From the NCBI GenBank assembly GCA_903813345.2, contig CAIIXF020000012.1, positions 36,066,528 through 36,130,527 on the forward strand: a stretch of 64,000 nucleotides of DNA. The letters run 5' to 3'. A model generated the notes under the pieces. The model made no database searches, was not told the origin of the DNA, and saw nothing but the letters and a program-made list of their open reading frames with translations. The stretch comes from Owenia fusiformis. Taxonomy: Eukaryota; Annelida; Polychaeta; Sabellida; Oweniidae. This document shows positions 22,968-34,060 of the stretch, one piece after another. Each line of letters opens with the position of its first letter. The stretch's first letter is position 1. The position numbers and the translations under genes were made by a program.

Positions 22968-24116
22968 CTCTGTAATTACTGTATGCTATGTAATTGACAA
23001 ATATATTGAAATATATGCATATTTTATACTTAAACTTTGTGTTTTGTTCTGTATTGTTTTGTGACACTTGTTGATAAGGTTGATCCGTACTATCATATAT
23101 GTTATAAATTATACATGTAACCTAATGATTTGCATACAAAAATAAGTTTTCGTTCAGCGCAATCCCCCATCCTTCATATTATTTAATCCCGGGGATTTTA
23201 TACCGATTCCTTATTGTATTTCATACATTTGAATATTGTTTTCTTTTTAAAATTTAAAAATGCATCATCATCATCATCATCAACTTCTGCCACATAATTA
23301 TACAACAATTAATTTCCCTCCAGATGGCTTCACTCTAAACCTCCGAACCCCCTCCCTGACTAGGGGTCTAATTTGTCATAGGAAAGTCAGGATTGTCTCA
23401 ATTTAAAACTGACAAGGAACAAAGATATCACGGATACGGTTTACCTCATTTTAATTTTAACTACACCGAAATTGCTGCTGATTTTTGGTAAGACTAAAAA
23501 CAAACTTCAAATTAATAAACGCTTATTTTACTCAAAACGGAGAATAAATAATTTACTGATTTATATTCGAAATATACCCAAATTTTTCATTCCACTTTTT
23601 GTATTGACTTACATTTTTAAAATATATTTAAAGTTCATTTAAAATCATATACTTCAACATCATAAAGTTTGATTAAGCTTTCTTAAGTGAAATGCATGAT
23701 TTTATTTGTTTACATTAGCGCTTAATTGAAAAATAAAATAGGATTAACTCCAAGCAAATTAAGGCACATCAAAGAATATATAGCCTCGCATATAAGAGGC
23801 GTATAGTTTGTTTTTGGATTACGTAATACATACTATACTCATCTTTTCTATGTACTTATATCCTACTATTCCTGGCTCTTAAGAATAATCGGAGAATAGT
23901 TCAAACGATATTTAGTATCGTAGAGTATATACCACTAATACTAAATGTTCCGCTTCTGAGGCAAGAATAGTTTGTTTCCCATACCAATTACAATATAGTG
24001 AGGACATACTGAACTATATTCACAAATAGTTTGCCACTTATATGCTACTATATTTGGCTTTTTGCACAGTGTGACCCGTACCGGTCAATTTTCGTTAGCT
24101 GCGTATACCAAGGGTG

Positions 24117-24639
24117 TATTTGTTGTCATAATTTGTAAGAAAAGAAATCGGGATCAATAATGTTTTAGGCGTCAGGCTTATAGTACTTCTTTGTTTCTGC
24201 ACGTCATTCTTCATATCGAAACACATATACCGAGATGCATTTTAGTTATTCTACAAAGCAGTGTCCTTTGGTAAATGCGTTTTGGTTAAATGTGCTGATT
24301 CAAAAGAAAATACAAAAAGACATGCAATCTAGTTTTATTCCACATCATTGTATTCCTTCATTTAAAGTTACAATTAAAAGAGTGACTAGTAATAATTTTT
24401 CCCATTTGAATAATTTCATTTGTTAACTCAAATGAGCAGAAAACTATCAAGGCTCGTTCCTTTATGGCCATTTGTATTGTTTTCAAAATGATGCAACGAC
24501 AATAGTCAAATGTCCTATCCAAATATAACGTCTTGTAGAGATGATTCCAAACACTAAACAACCATGTGGAGAAATATCAATTGCTGCTCTTTGTCATTTT
24601 GATTGATATACCATAATCTGGAGAAGGTCGGAAGAAATC
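24117..24639. other. Downstream flank of gene 2, no recognisable feature
   Basis: AT-rich, short frames without motifs. Confidence 0.4.
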
Positions 24640-24784
24640 TCATGACTGAACAGTTAATTGTTTCCATCCAGTAATATCAAATCGCAAAGACGGATGGCCC
24701 ATATGATGGTGATAATCGGGATGTACTATAATCGGGAGAAGGTCGGAAGGAATCTCATGACTGAACAGTGGAATATAACGACTG
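24640..24784 (-). pseudogene. Duplicated and decayed tail of gene 2 exon 4 in its 3' flank
   Basis: Just beyond the gene 2 stop the minus strand repeats the end of the F5/8C domain: HPDYHHHMGHPSLRFDITGW mirrors HPVTWNEHPSLRFDVTGC. The terminal Cys has become Trp. The duplicated block is about 120-130 bp and the ATGAGATTCCTTCCGACC segment occurs twice. It is downstream of a stop, so probably untranslated. Confidence 0.7.
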
Positions 24785-24925
24785 TTAATTATAGCATCCG
24801 GTGACATCAAATCGCAAGGAAGGATGCTCATTCCATGTCACGGGATGGATGCGGATGTACCGTGCTTGCACAGGCTTAAACGAGTTGAGGACGGGGGTAT
24901 ACCTGTCATTGTTCCCTTTGAAGAC
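24785..24925 (-). CDS. Gene 2, coding exon 4 (end of F5/8C domain)
   Basis: Phase 0 acceptor ttatttttcag, then VFKGNNDRYTPV, ARYIRIHPVTWNEH, LRFDVTGC, two residues and TAA. This is the classic F5/8C C terminus, with the closing Cys three codons before the stop. Confidence 0.92.
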   Translation of the reverse strand, partial: VFKGNNDRYTPVLNSFKPVQARYIRIHPVTWNEHPSLRFDVTGCYN

Positions 24926-27900
24926 CTGAAAAATAATTGATTCAAATTCATTCATGATGTTACGCCCTAAACACGATATAAATATATGTCATACTCCGCA
25001 ACAAATATGGCATATTCACTTCTGGTGTATGACACATTTCACCTGCGGTATATGACATACTAACTAACCAATGAGACCGTGATATGGAAGTACGCAATTG
25101 TCAATTGCATCGATTGAGTGAACAGGTAAACGTTTTTGAATTATTATAATCAACAGTACAGTGTATTGAGTATATTAACTGATGCTGAAGTATCACTCAG
25201 CAATCTCACGTAATAAACATACTGACGTGTCGCAAAAAGGTGGCGCATTTGTTTTTTAGGGGTATCGCGTGAATGTAACTTTGATTCCCCGGATTATAAA
25301 ATAATATTCTAATTAAAGTTGTATATCATTTTAAAGCTGTTTCGATGAAGTTTTTAGATCAACTACACTCCGTTCACAATTCTTGCGCGTTCTTTTTGAA
25401 AAAAGAGTTTTTTACCAAAACATCTGGCAAATATTCCCTGTTGACACGTTACATTTTGAATTATTTTTCGTCTTTAAACGCTCATAACCCAAACAATATA
25501 TGACTATTATACTTATTTTTCGTCTTGATAAAGGTAGATAGAAGTTTTATTTCAAAGGATGAATTTTAGTAAGCGTCCCATATTGTGACGTCATAGAGTT
25601 TGAAAAATAGAATCTGTTGACAGCGACCTTTTCTGCTCATTTTTTTGTTCCTTCAACTTTTCAGGTGTACATTAAACAAAAAATACGAGATCAATTTTTA
25701 ATAAATCATACATGATTATTTTGCTCCTAAACTCTAGTTTATTAATAAATAGTTGATTTTGTTCGCAAAAGTATGTGTTTTCTGTTGTATGTGGAAAAGT
25801 GGAGGACGAAAGGTTTTCAAAATTCATCAAAATAGGGCTAATTTACGCCATTCGCCTATTTTCAAGCACGGCAACACGTATATTTATTTCACCTAAAATA
25901 TCAATTGATTCGTGTTTTATGATGCTCCTAGCCCATTAACAATATATATATGATATCAGAGTTATTCGTCTAAAATGTTTTGAGATAGAGAGGTAAATGT
26001 GGAGGACGAAAGGATTTTCATTTGTGTACATTTTTCTCAAAAACGTCACATTCTACCATGTTAAAAGCGAGGATCCTCTGGATTACGCCACAAAATGTGT
26101 AACAATGCGTGCGCGAGCTTTTTGCGATACATCACTCAATAAACACCCTATGCAGACAGAGCCTGTGGGAAATATTGGGTGCGGCGCAAATGAGCGGAGG
26201 GTGCGGAGCTAACGGTCATTTTTGAATTTAAAATTGGGATATTTCTGAAACTAAGCCGTTTTGGGACTTCAAATATACCAAGATATGTGTATTTGACACC
26301 AAATATCAATAAAATTATGAAAATAGTAGTGCAATTCATTTTATAGCGACGCAGTATGCCTTAAACATTTCCCAGACCTATATATTTTGAGACTATCCTT
26401 TTAATACTGCGTCCCCAGCATTCATAAAAAATGGTGTTCAAGATACACTACCCATGCAAATTATTTTTGCATCTTGGAAGCCAGGCAGTATCTGTGTGAT
26501 TTTATAAAAATTCGGAAATGTTCTTCAGATATGAGCCCCCTCTAAATATTGGGTGCGGAGGTACGTTTATGGAGCTCCTCCGCACCCAATATTTAGAGGG
26601 GGCTCATATCTGAAAAACATTTCCGAATTTTTATAAAATCACACAGATACTGCCTGGCTTCCAAGATGCAAAAATAATATGTATAGATAGTGTACCTTGA
26701 ACACCATTTTTATGAATGCTGGGGACTCAGTATTAAAAGGATAATTTCAAAATATATAGGTCTGGGAAAGGTTTAAAGCACACTGCGTCGCTATAGAATG
26801 AATTGCGCTACTATTTTCACAATTGTATTGATATTTGATGTCAAATACACATATCTTGGTATATTTGAAGTCCCAAAACGGCTTAGTTTCAGAAATATCC
26901 CAAATTTAAATTCAAAAATGACCGTTAGCTCCGCACCCTCCGTTCATTTGCTCCGCACCCAATATTTCCCACAGGCTCTGTCTGCATAGGGTGATAAATT
27001 CAGGATTCATATATTAGTACGCAGACCACTATAGTAACTATATTGGTAATCCAACGAAGCTTTGCATTTAGAGTCGATTCTCCCAAACAATCAATGCAAG
27101 TCTTTCTGTATCTCGTTTTCATCTGCGGTATATGTCATACTCATCTGCAGTATATGGCATATTTCGCAAGTGAGTATGACATACCCCTAATGTGAGTATC
27201 GGTATTCACTGAAATCAATGTATCGCATATTCACTGCGGAATATCCCATACTGACGGATTATGCCATATACCGCAGGTGAGTATATTCATCCGTATCACA
27301 AATACCGCACAACAATGAATACATGCCATATTCCTCGTAACACATGATTGTATGCATTTTTACGATATGCAAATCGAGTCGCCGGACAACCATCTAAGGA
27401 TAACACGTGTAAAGGTAAACCAGAAAGGACATGATTATTTAAAAGAAAGATGAACGAATGCGTCAAAGTCGAAATATTTGAACATATTGATGCGAGATCT
27501 TATCGAGACCGAAAATGCTTGTAAAAATTGCATGTAGATCCGCAATTGCATGTAGACGATATTTTGCCATCGTATGACCAGAGTTTATTCTGCGCCTTGC
27601 ATAGACCGAAATCGTTAATTAGCTTCTCTAAATAAAAGATATACGACTAAAACGGTTGTGTTACACATGAATTGAATATATATGTTTTCACCTGGTTCCC
27701 ATCCTTCTCGATTTTCTTAAATGAACTGCCATCTTCGCTGTAGGAAACTTTGTAGGACGTCACCCACTGGTATGCCCCGTCTCTACCCTGTGTAACAACA
27801 CCATTCACTTGCATCAATTTTCCCAGATCTGCTTGTATCCATTGATTCACTTTTATTGCCGAAGACCATGCTCCCTTGTAAGGATTCCTGGAATATAGAC

Positions 27901-30900
27901 AAAAAATCAGAAAGCGAAAACAACTGTTCAACATGATGGCATCACTCGGGAAACAACCATATTGCAACCGTATCTGGTCAACTCGGACCCTTAGTTAGCT
28001 CAGACTCTTGTCAACTTTGACCCTGCTTAACTAATAATACATGATAATACAGTTATACTACCTTTGACCAAAAAGTCTAATTAAGAAATCTTGTATCCAC
28101 TGAAAAGCATTTATTTAGGCTGTTGAAGTAAACAAAATATAGTATGGGGAATGTATAGTGAATTTGTGTTTAAACCAATTTTTATTTAAAAACTCATTTT
28201 CTAAATTTTCTGTTTGTCTAGAAAATTCTTGGGATTAAGTAATGTGTACCATTTACACAATTTGAGAAATTATTTGAATACATGAAACTCTTTTAAAGGT
28301 TCAGGATAAGTTTCCCGTATAAAAACAATGTACTGGATCAGTCTATTTTAAGAAATAAGAGGAGTTTTGTAAATTCCAGTTTATTGAAATCCTCTTGAAA
28401 ATACAATTATTCGTCAGGAAGTTACACTGATTCTATAAACTTTGAGAGAGTGCATTATCCAAAGGATCCATGAGCATCAGCCAACGATAATAATTACTTG
28501 TTTCATTTCCAGTACATTTTATTCGATCATGTGTTAATACGTGATGGGCAAATCTAGATACCAACTGTTTCCTGAAAAGTTTCCAATGAAATGTGAAATT
28601 GATTTGTCTATAATCAAATGTTTCAAAGTTTATCGATATTGTCTTTTTGGATGAAAAATATAAAAAATGCATAAAAATCTCCCCCGATTTATCGTTTGAT
28701 TTGAAACTTTAATATCTTACTTTGATTAAAAATCATGGGATTTCAAATTAATTCACACGTTTACTTCCTATAACTTAGAATTTCTAATTTATTGTCAAAT
28801 ACTATATGTTTGAAATAAAAATTAACCTACTTCATGTAAAATCAGACTCTGGTTATTCAATATTCAATCGTCAAAAGTCAAAAACATGATACAAGCTCTT
28901 TTTAGAATATTTGAAATATGCAAAATAAGCGCTGTTATTCCACCTGCCCCGCCTTTGCGTTGTTATGCCAACCACAGAATTGACAAATGAAATCCCTCGA
29001 GGCTGAAACTTCAAAAATAAATCCAAATATGTTGTAACTGCAAATTAAATTGAAATCCATGAACAATTAAAAATGTTATTGTTACATTATTGTCTTTCTT
29101 TCCTGAACACCCTGTATATACTGTTCATTTCAGTGCTAAAACCAAGGGAAAATATAAAGAATACACAGGTCCAAATTGACTAGGGTCCGAGTTAACTCAG
29201 ACTGGGAACCATTGGAACCAAGCCTTATTACAAATACAGTGTACGTGCCGTTGCGACTAAGTTATATGAGCCATACTGCAGCTATGGTATATACCATATT
29301 GTAACTATAGTAAGTAGCATATTCCGTGTGATATTTCATCTTAAGTACGTACCATATTTATAATACAGTATGTACCATATTGTAACTACAGTACTTGCCA
29401 TAATGCAACTACAGTACGCGTGATATTACATTTACAGTATGTACCATATTGTAACTACAGAACGTGCCATAATGCAACTACAGTACGCGTGATATTACAT
29501 CTACATTATATACCATATTGTAACAACAGTACGTACCATATTTAAACTACAGTATGTACCATATTGAAACTACAGTAAGTGCCCTATTGCAACTACAGTA
29601 CGTGTGATATTACATCTACAGTATGTACCATATTGTAACAACAGTACGTACCATATTCCGTGTGATATTTCATCTTAAATACGTACCATATTTATAATAC
29701 AGTATGTACCATATTGTAACAACAGTACGTGCAATATTGCAACTACAGTACGTGTGATATTACATCTACAGTATGTACCATATTGTAACAACAGTACGTA
29801 CCATATTCCGTGTGATATTTCATCTTAAGTACGTACCATATTTATAATACAGTGTGTACCATATTGTAACTACAGTACGTGCCATAATGCAACTACAGTA
29901 CGTGTGATATTACATCTACAGTATGTACCATATTGTAACTACAGTACGTGCCATATCCCATGTGATATTTCATCTTAAGTACGTACCATATTTAAACTAC
30001 AGTATGTACCATATTGTAACAACAGTACGTACCATATTCCGTGTGATATTTCATCTTAAGTACGTACCATATTTATAATACAGTATGTACCATATTGTAA
30101 CTACAGTACGTGCCACATTGCATTGCAACTACAGTATGTGTGATATTACATCTACAGTATGTACCATATTGTAACTACAGTACGTGCCATATTGCAACTA
30201 CAGCACGTATGATATTACATCTACAGTATGTACCATATTGTAACTACAGTACGTGCCATATTCCGTGTGATATTTCATCTAAAGTACATACCATATTTAA
30301 ACTACAGTTTGTACCATATTGTAACTACAGTACGTGCCATAATGCAACTACAGTACGTGTGATATTACATCTACAGTATGTACCATATTGTAACTACAGT
30401 ACGTGCCATATTCCGTGTGATATTTCATCTAAAGTACATACCATATTTAAACTACAGTTTGTACCATATTGTAACTACAGTACGTGCCATAATGCAACTA
30501 CAGTACGTGTGATATTACATCTACAGTATGTACCATATTGTAACTACAGTACGTGCCATATTGCAACTATAGTACGTATGATATTACATCTACAGTATGT
30601 AGCATATTGTAACAACAGTATGTGCCGTATTGCAACTATAGTACGTGTGATATTACATCTAAAGTACGTACCATATTTAATCTACAGTATGTGGCATATT
30701 GTAACTACAGTACGTGCCATATTGCAACTACAGCACGTATGATATTACATCTACAGTATGTACCATATTGTAACTACAGTACGTGCCATATTGCAACTAC
30801 ATCACGTATGATATTACATCTACGTACAGTATGTACCATATTGTAACTTCAATACGTGACATATTGCAACTACAGAACTTGTGATATTACATCTAAAGTA

Positions 30901-33900
30901 CGTGCCATATTGTAACTACAGCACGTGTAATATTATATCTTCAGAACGTACCACGTACCATTGTAGCTACAATATAACAGCTACTGCACGTACCATGAAA
31001 CAAAAAAAGCGTATTTCTATTGTAATAATTACGTATGTGCTCACTTTAAAAGAGCGTAAGAATTATTTAATGCTCTATAGGATATTTACAGTTCTTGTGT
31101 GCCAAGTCTTGCCCTACTTGGTCCATGGTAACGATCCCATACAGTCGAGGCTATCAACGTATTGTCTGCGACTCTGTGATTTGGTCCAGAAACCAAAAAC
31201 TCACCAACGCATTCATCTAAAAGTATTGTGATAGTCAATCAACAAAAACCACTGGTCGGCCTCTTCTGTTCTTTCATATTAGGCGGTACATAGTTTCAAC
31301 TAAAAAGTACTGACAATTTGTTTGGTGTAAATTCTGTGTCAAAAGTTTACGTACATAATTTTTTTGTAATTTAGGTGCACGAAAATGTACGATTTTGCAT
31401 GCTCTTTATTCCGGACGCTTTCAATCTATTTCAGACGCTCAAAAAACGAAAGTTCTCAATTCCGGACGCTAATAGTCTATCTATTCCAGACACTATTAAA
31501 CTATTCCCGACGCTCTCTCCGAACGCTATCGAATCAGGACGCTCCATTCTGGACGCTCACTATTAGACCGAACGCTACCGATTCAGGACGCTCCATTCTG
31601 ATAATTTGGGCATTTCCGTGACTTAGACAAGCTGCAACTTTCCTCCTGGGATGGTTAGTCACAAATTTTTCTCTAAAATATGCCTAATTCAGTTGTATGA
31701 AGAGCCAGAATGTTTCGGGTCAAGAGCCCAACTACGAAAAATAGTTTTCAAAGGGATAAATGCAAATGCCTTTTAATATGAACAAAATGTCAACTGCGGG
31801 GGAGTTTTCTGCCTCTGCGATATGGTTTGTTCATTAAGAATAAGATAAACCATGCCCATGTATTCCATTCTGACAGAATTTCATCATATTATTACGTTCG
31901 GAATCCCAGTTCGGAATCTCCCCGGAGCAATGTCTCTTCGAAATATTAATGTCAGGTAGGTACAAAATAATATTGATAATACACGTAGACACTTAATTTG
32001 GCTCCAGTTTTAATTTGACGGATTGGCGATTTTATAAAATCCACCAAATTAAAAATCCGTCAAATAACTTCTGGGGTCCCCTTTCCCATCATGATAAACC
32101 ATGACATCTCATTTCTTCTCAGCCCTGAGATGTCATGATATAATGAGTTTGATTTGGTGATCCAGGAGAGCCCAAAATTGAGGATTTTCAAGATCTTTCA
32201 TCCTAGCTCATATTTCATCTCATTGGCGTCAGAAGGGGGAGGGCGTTGGGGGCGACCGCCCCCCCCCCCCCTCCCTGATTTTTTAGATTTCAAACCTAGC
32301 CTAGAAGTGAAAGCTCTAGAGCTTATTAAAGTAGGCCTAAACGCGTAATGTCAGAAATGATTCTATGTCAGTATATAGGCTATATGTACATCAAGCAGAT
32401 TTCTCATATTATATTTAATTACCATGTATAGTTTCTCAGGAATCCATACAGTATGTAAAAGTACTTTGAAGAATAAGTGCAAAATGTATATTAAAGTAAA
32501 AGTCTAAGTTTTTTAGTCAAAGTCCTTTTGACGCCCCTGCATCTAATTGGGGTCATAAACTTGTGAACCTGTGCCGAAAATACACAAATACTTTATCCTT
32601 AATCATGATAAAATTCACAGGGTAGCAAGATTTCGATGACAATATTTCTTAAATGTTTTTGAACGAAATAAACAAACCGGTTGTTTAGTAAATATCGCCG
32701 TGACAATATTGTGCAGTTAATTTTTTCACATCAGACCTAAATTAGAAGGTTAAATCAAGGTAAAATATTTGCTCGTCCCCTTCGCCTTCAAAACTTTACA
32801 CAATTTTGAAAATTCTAAAAGCGTTCATATTTAGACAATTTGAACTGGAGCCGTTACCACCCTTGGTATGCGCAGCTGACGAAATGGACCGGTACGGGTC
32901 AAAAGCTGGACCGGTTCGAGTTAACGGTTTTATTTGAATTTAAAACTGCCATAACTTGCTCAATATTGACTTTTTTAGTTTCTAAGTTGAAAAATATGAT
33001 GTCTCTGAATGATTTTAAGTTCCCTAAATTTTTACAGATTTTCAAACGGAACAAATTCTCGAGAGAAGACCAAAAATAGCATTTAGAGATTTTTGTTCCA
33101 TTTAAAAATCTGTAAAAATTTTGGGTACTTAAAATCATTCGGAGGTATCATATATTCCAAATTAGACACGAAGAAGTCAATATTGAGCAAGACTTGCAAA
33201 ATCCGGCCACATGGCGATTAATTACGACTATTTAATTTCGTCTTGGCATGTCTAGCCATGGTGTGCTTAGAGATTTCTAGACTCTAGTCACGCTCTGTCC
33301 ATGCCAGCTCTCAGCACGTCTAAGCACGCCTAGATACGCGGAGTTTCTAGGCCGGCTAAGCACGTCTAGAAATTACTAGAAATTCCACATTTGATGCAGT
33401 GCAGAAATACTTTGAGATTTTCCGAGACGATGATATGGTACAGTTCTGGTAGTCGGGTTCTGTTTGTGCATGGCAGCGATTTCAGTTTATATAACACTTA
33501 AATTCATTTACCGAACGAGCCACGTTGCCTCATAAGCATCAAATATACATTTTGTTGTATCTTTTTTACTATTTATTACTATTATCTATTATTTACCTCG
33601 TGATTCACATTCTGAACTCCGCATTTTTTCCAAAATATCTTTTATCGTAGATATACCACCAGTTATCTCGTCAACATCCGCCTTAACCTCCTCAATTGTC
33701 GCCTTGGACTGTGTCACATCGTCCTTCATTTCTGCTATGTCAGGGACATCTCCTCCATTTCCTGCGCAGCAATTTTGGGTTTCAGTCTTCAACTCGTTAA
33801 GTTTCGTCACCATGATTTCGATGTCCGTTTTCTTGCATGTCGGAGATTTTCTTTTCCTTTTCTTCGCTTCCACGTTTACTGCAAGCGTAACAAGCATTAC

Positions 33901-33924
33901 TATCAGAAATACCTTGAGCTCCAT
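24785..33924 (-). CDS. Secreted coiled-coil + F5/8 type C domain protein, gene 2 (complete, 4 exons)
   Basis: Exons 33924-33597, 31216-31090, 27887-27692 and 24925-24785 join in frame (phases 1, 2, 0; 792 nt) to a 263-residue protein. Residues 1-20 are a signal peptide (MELKVFLIVMLVTLAVNVEA). Then come a basic KKRKRKSPTC stretch and a helical, heptad-like segment to about residue 107 with Cys residues suited to interchain bonds. Residues about 112-261 form a full-length F5/8C domain that begins and ends with the canonical disulfide Cys pair. Its motifs are GPSRARLGT, GAWSSAI, WIQADLGKLMQVNGVVTQG, YQWVTSYKVSYSEDG and ARYIRIHPVTW. I infer an oligomeric extracellular lectin-like or membrane-binding protein; the ligand cannot be told from sequence. 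All junctions are GT/AG. Introns hold a 23-mer satellite, a fold-back element and other repeats. Gene 1 is its paralogue in the same orientation. Confidence 0.9.
24960..27345. mobile_element. Possible transposon with CTGCGGTATATGNCATA subterminal repeats (intron 3 of gene 2)
   Basis: CACCTGCGGTATATGACATA-like motifs cluster at 25045-25075 and, mainly inverted, at 27115-27290, with GTTACG near both outer limits. The ends are not sharp and no target duplication is visible. Confidence 0.35.
26144..26993. mobile_element. Fold-back element with CACCCTATGCAGAC termini and 5-bp target duplication
   Basis: 850 bp, almost entirely palindromic: two arms of about 410 bp around a GGAGCTCC centre near 26575. 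Termini CACCCTATGCAGACAGAGCC; flanked by ATAAA at 26139-26143 and 26994-26998. CTCCGCACCCAATATTT recurs several times within. It lies in intron 3 of gene 2. Confidence 0.92.
27692..27887 (-). CDS. Gene 2, coding exon 3 (core of F5/8C domain)
   Basis: 196 nt, acceptor tatattccag, donor ACCAG|GTGAAA. It encodes NPYKGAWSSAIKVNQWIQAD through YQWVTSYKVSYSEDGSSFKK, the most conserved part of the F5/8C fold. Confidence 0.92.
27976..29205. mobile_element. Possible transposon with AACTCGGACCCT termini (intron 2 of gene 2)
   Basis: GTCAACTCGGACCCTTAG near 27978 and TAGGGTCCGAGTTAACTC near 29182 are inverted partners, each accompanied by a CTCAGACT block. The interior has no recognisable gene and I could not fix the target duplication. 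Confidence 0.45.
29225..30975. repeat. Satellite of 23-mers in 69-bp higher-order units (intron 2 of gene 2)
   Basis: A basic 23-mer such as ACAGTACGTGCCATATTGCAACT alternates with two variants (…GTACCATATTGTAACT and …GTGTGATATTACATCT). This gives a three-part 69-bp unit over 1.75 kb, about 75 monomers. The long frame across 30110-30742 is repeat translation. Confidence 0.95.
31090..31216 (-). CDS. Gene 2, coding exon 2 (start of F5/8C domain)
   Basis: 127 nt, acceptor acaatacttttag, donor CT|GTAAAT. It encodes the first domain Cys, LIASTVWDRYHGPSRARLGT. The same length and phases as gene 1 exon 2. Confidence 0.88.
31375..31610. repeat. Irregular GGACGCT-motif repeat
   Basis: (C/G)GGACGCT or a close variant occurs about a dozen times with spacing of 11-25 bp. 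Confidence 0.7.
32086..32145. repeat. Dispersed short repeat, copy 1
   Basis: CCCATCATGATAAACCATGA and the following 22 bases recur identically at 40032-40075. Here it continues into a small hairpin (CATGACATCTCA / TGAGATGTCATG). Confidence 0.75.
32858..33191. mobile_element. Truncated second copy of the CACCCTTGG fold-back element
   Basis: Starts CACCCTTGGTATGCGCAGC and aligns with 14134-14340, then jumps to the right arm (about 14815-14930) and stops at GAGCAAG. The centre and right terminus are deleted. It lies in intron 1 of gene 2. Confidence 0.85.
33400..33560 (-). promoter_or_regulatory. Orphan copy of the gene 1/gene 2 promoter inside intron 1 of gene 2
   Basis: Contains TTATATAAA (plus-strand 33486-33494), GCTGCCATGCACAAACAGAA and the ATATCATCGTCTCGG block of the real promoters, in the same orientation. 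Homology ends near 33418, just before the exon would begin. No coding exon follows. It may be what is left of a third gene copy or could start transcripts lacking exon 1. Confidence 0.7.
33597..33924 (-). CDS. Gene 2, coding exon 1 (signal peptide and coiled coil)
   Basis: 328 nt. I chose ATG 33924-33922 because the signal peptide starts there and it aligns with gene 1; an in-frame upstream ATG at 34008 would put the TATA box inside the message. Donor CGAG|GTAAAT, phase 1. Confidence 0.88.
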
Positions 33925-34060
33925 TGTTCCAACAAGTCGTTTACCGAGACGATGATATCGCAGTCGAGTTCTGCTTGTGCATGGCAGCGATTTCAGTTTA
34001 TATAACACTTAAAGTCATTCACCAAACGGCCCACGTTGCCTCATAAGCATCAAATAAACA
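33925..34060 (-). promoter_or_regulatory. TATA-type promoter of gene 2
   Basis: TTATATAAA (plus-strand 33997-34005) about 75 bp upstream of the ATG, within a block conserved with gene 1 and with 33400-33560. Confidence 0.65.

Larger units (their letters stand above)
14982..24071. mobile_element. 9.09 kb non-autonomous CACTA/EnSpm-like transposon
   Basis: Termini CACTGTG...CACAGTG with a matching CCAAATATAGT block inside each end, flanked by a 3-bp TGA duplication (14979-14981, 24072-24074). The first and last ~400 bp share repeated ATAGTTTG/CAAACTAT motifs and an inverted CAAACTATACGC...TCTTATA block, the subterminal pattern known from EnSpm/CACTA elements. No transposase frame is present; the only enzyme inside belongs to the nested mariner. 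The interior is tandem repeat. Class assignment rests on termini and duplication length only. Confidence 0.75.
14134..24116. mobile_element. Fold-back element split by a younger 9.1 kb insertion
   Basis: The element proper is 14134-14981 plus 24075-24116, about 890 bp, made of two near-identical inverted arms of over 380 bp around a centre at about 14590. The termini read CACCCTTGGTATACGC at both ends and are flanked by TATTT at 14129-14133 and 24117-24121. The centre holds two direct copies of GAGAAGACGGACCGGTTCGG. Removing 14982-24074 rejoins the right arm without a gap, so the interruption is a clean insertion. A second copy lies at 32858-33191. Confidence 0.85.

Noticed and set aside
30110-30742. 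210-codon plus-strand frame with repeated VPYCNYSTCHI peptides
   Set aside because: Translation of the 23-mer satellite in an intron of gene 2; no independent coding signal.
32154-32348. 64-codon plus-strand frame with a poly-Pro stretch
   Set aside because: The Pro run is a C-homopolymer; no other support.
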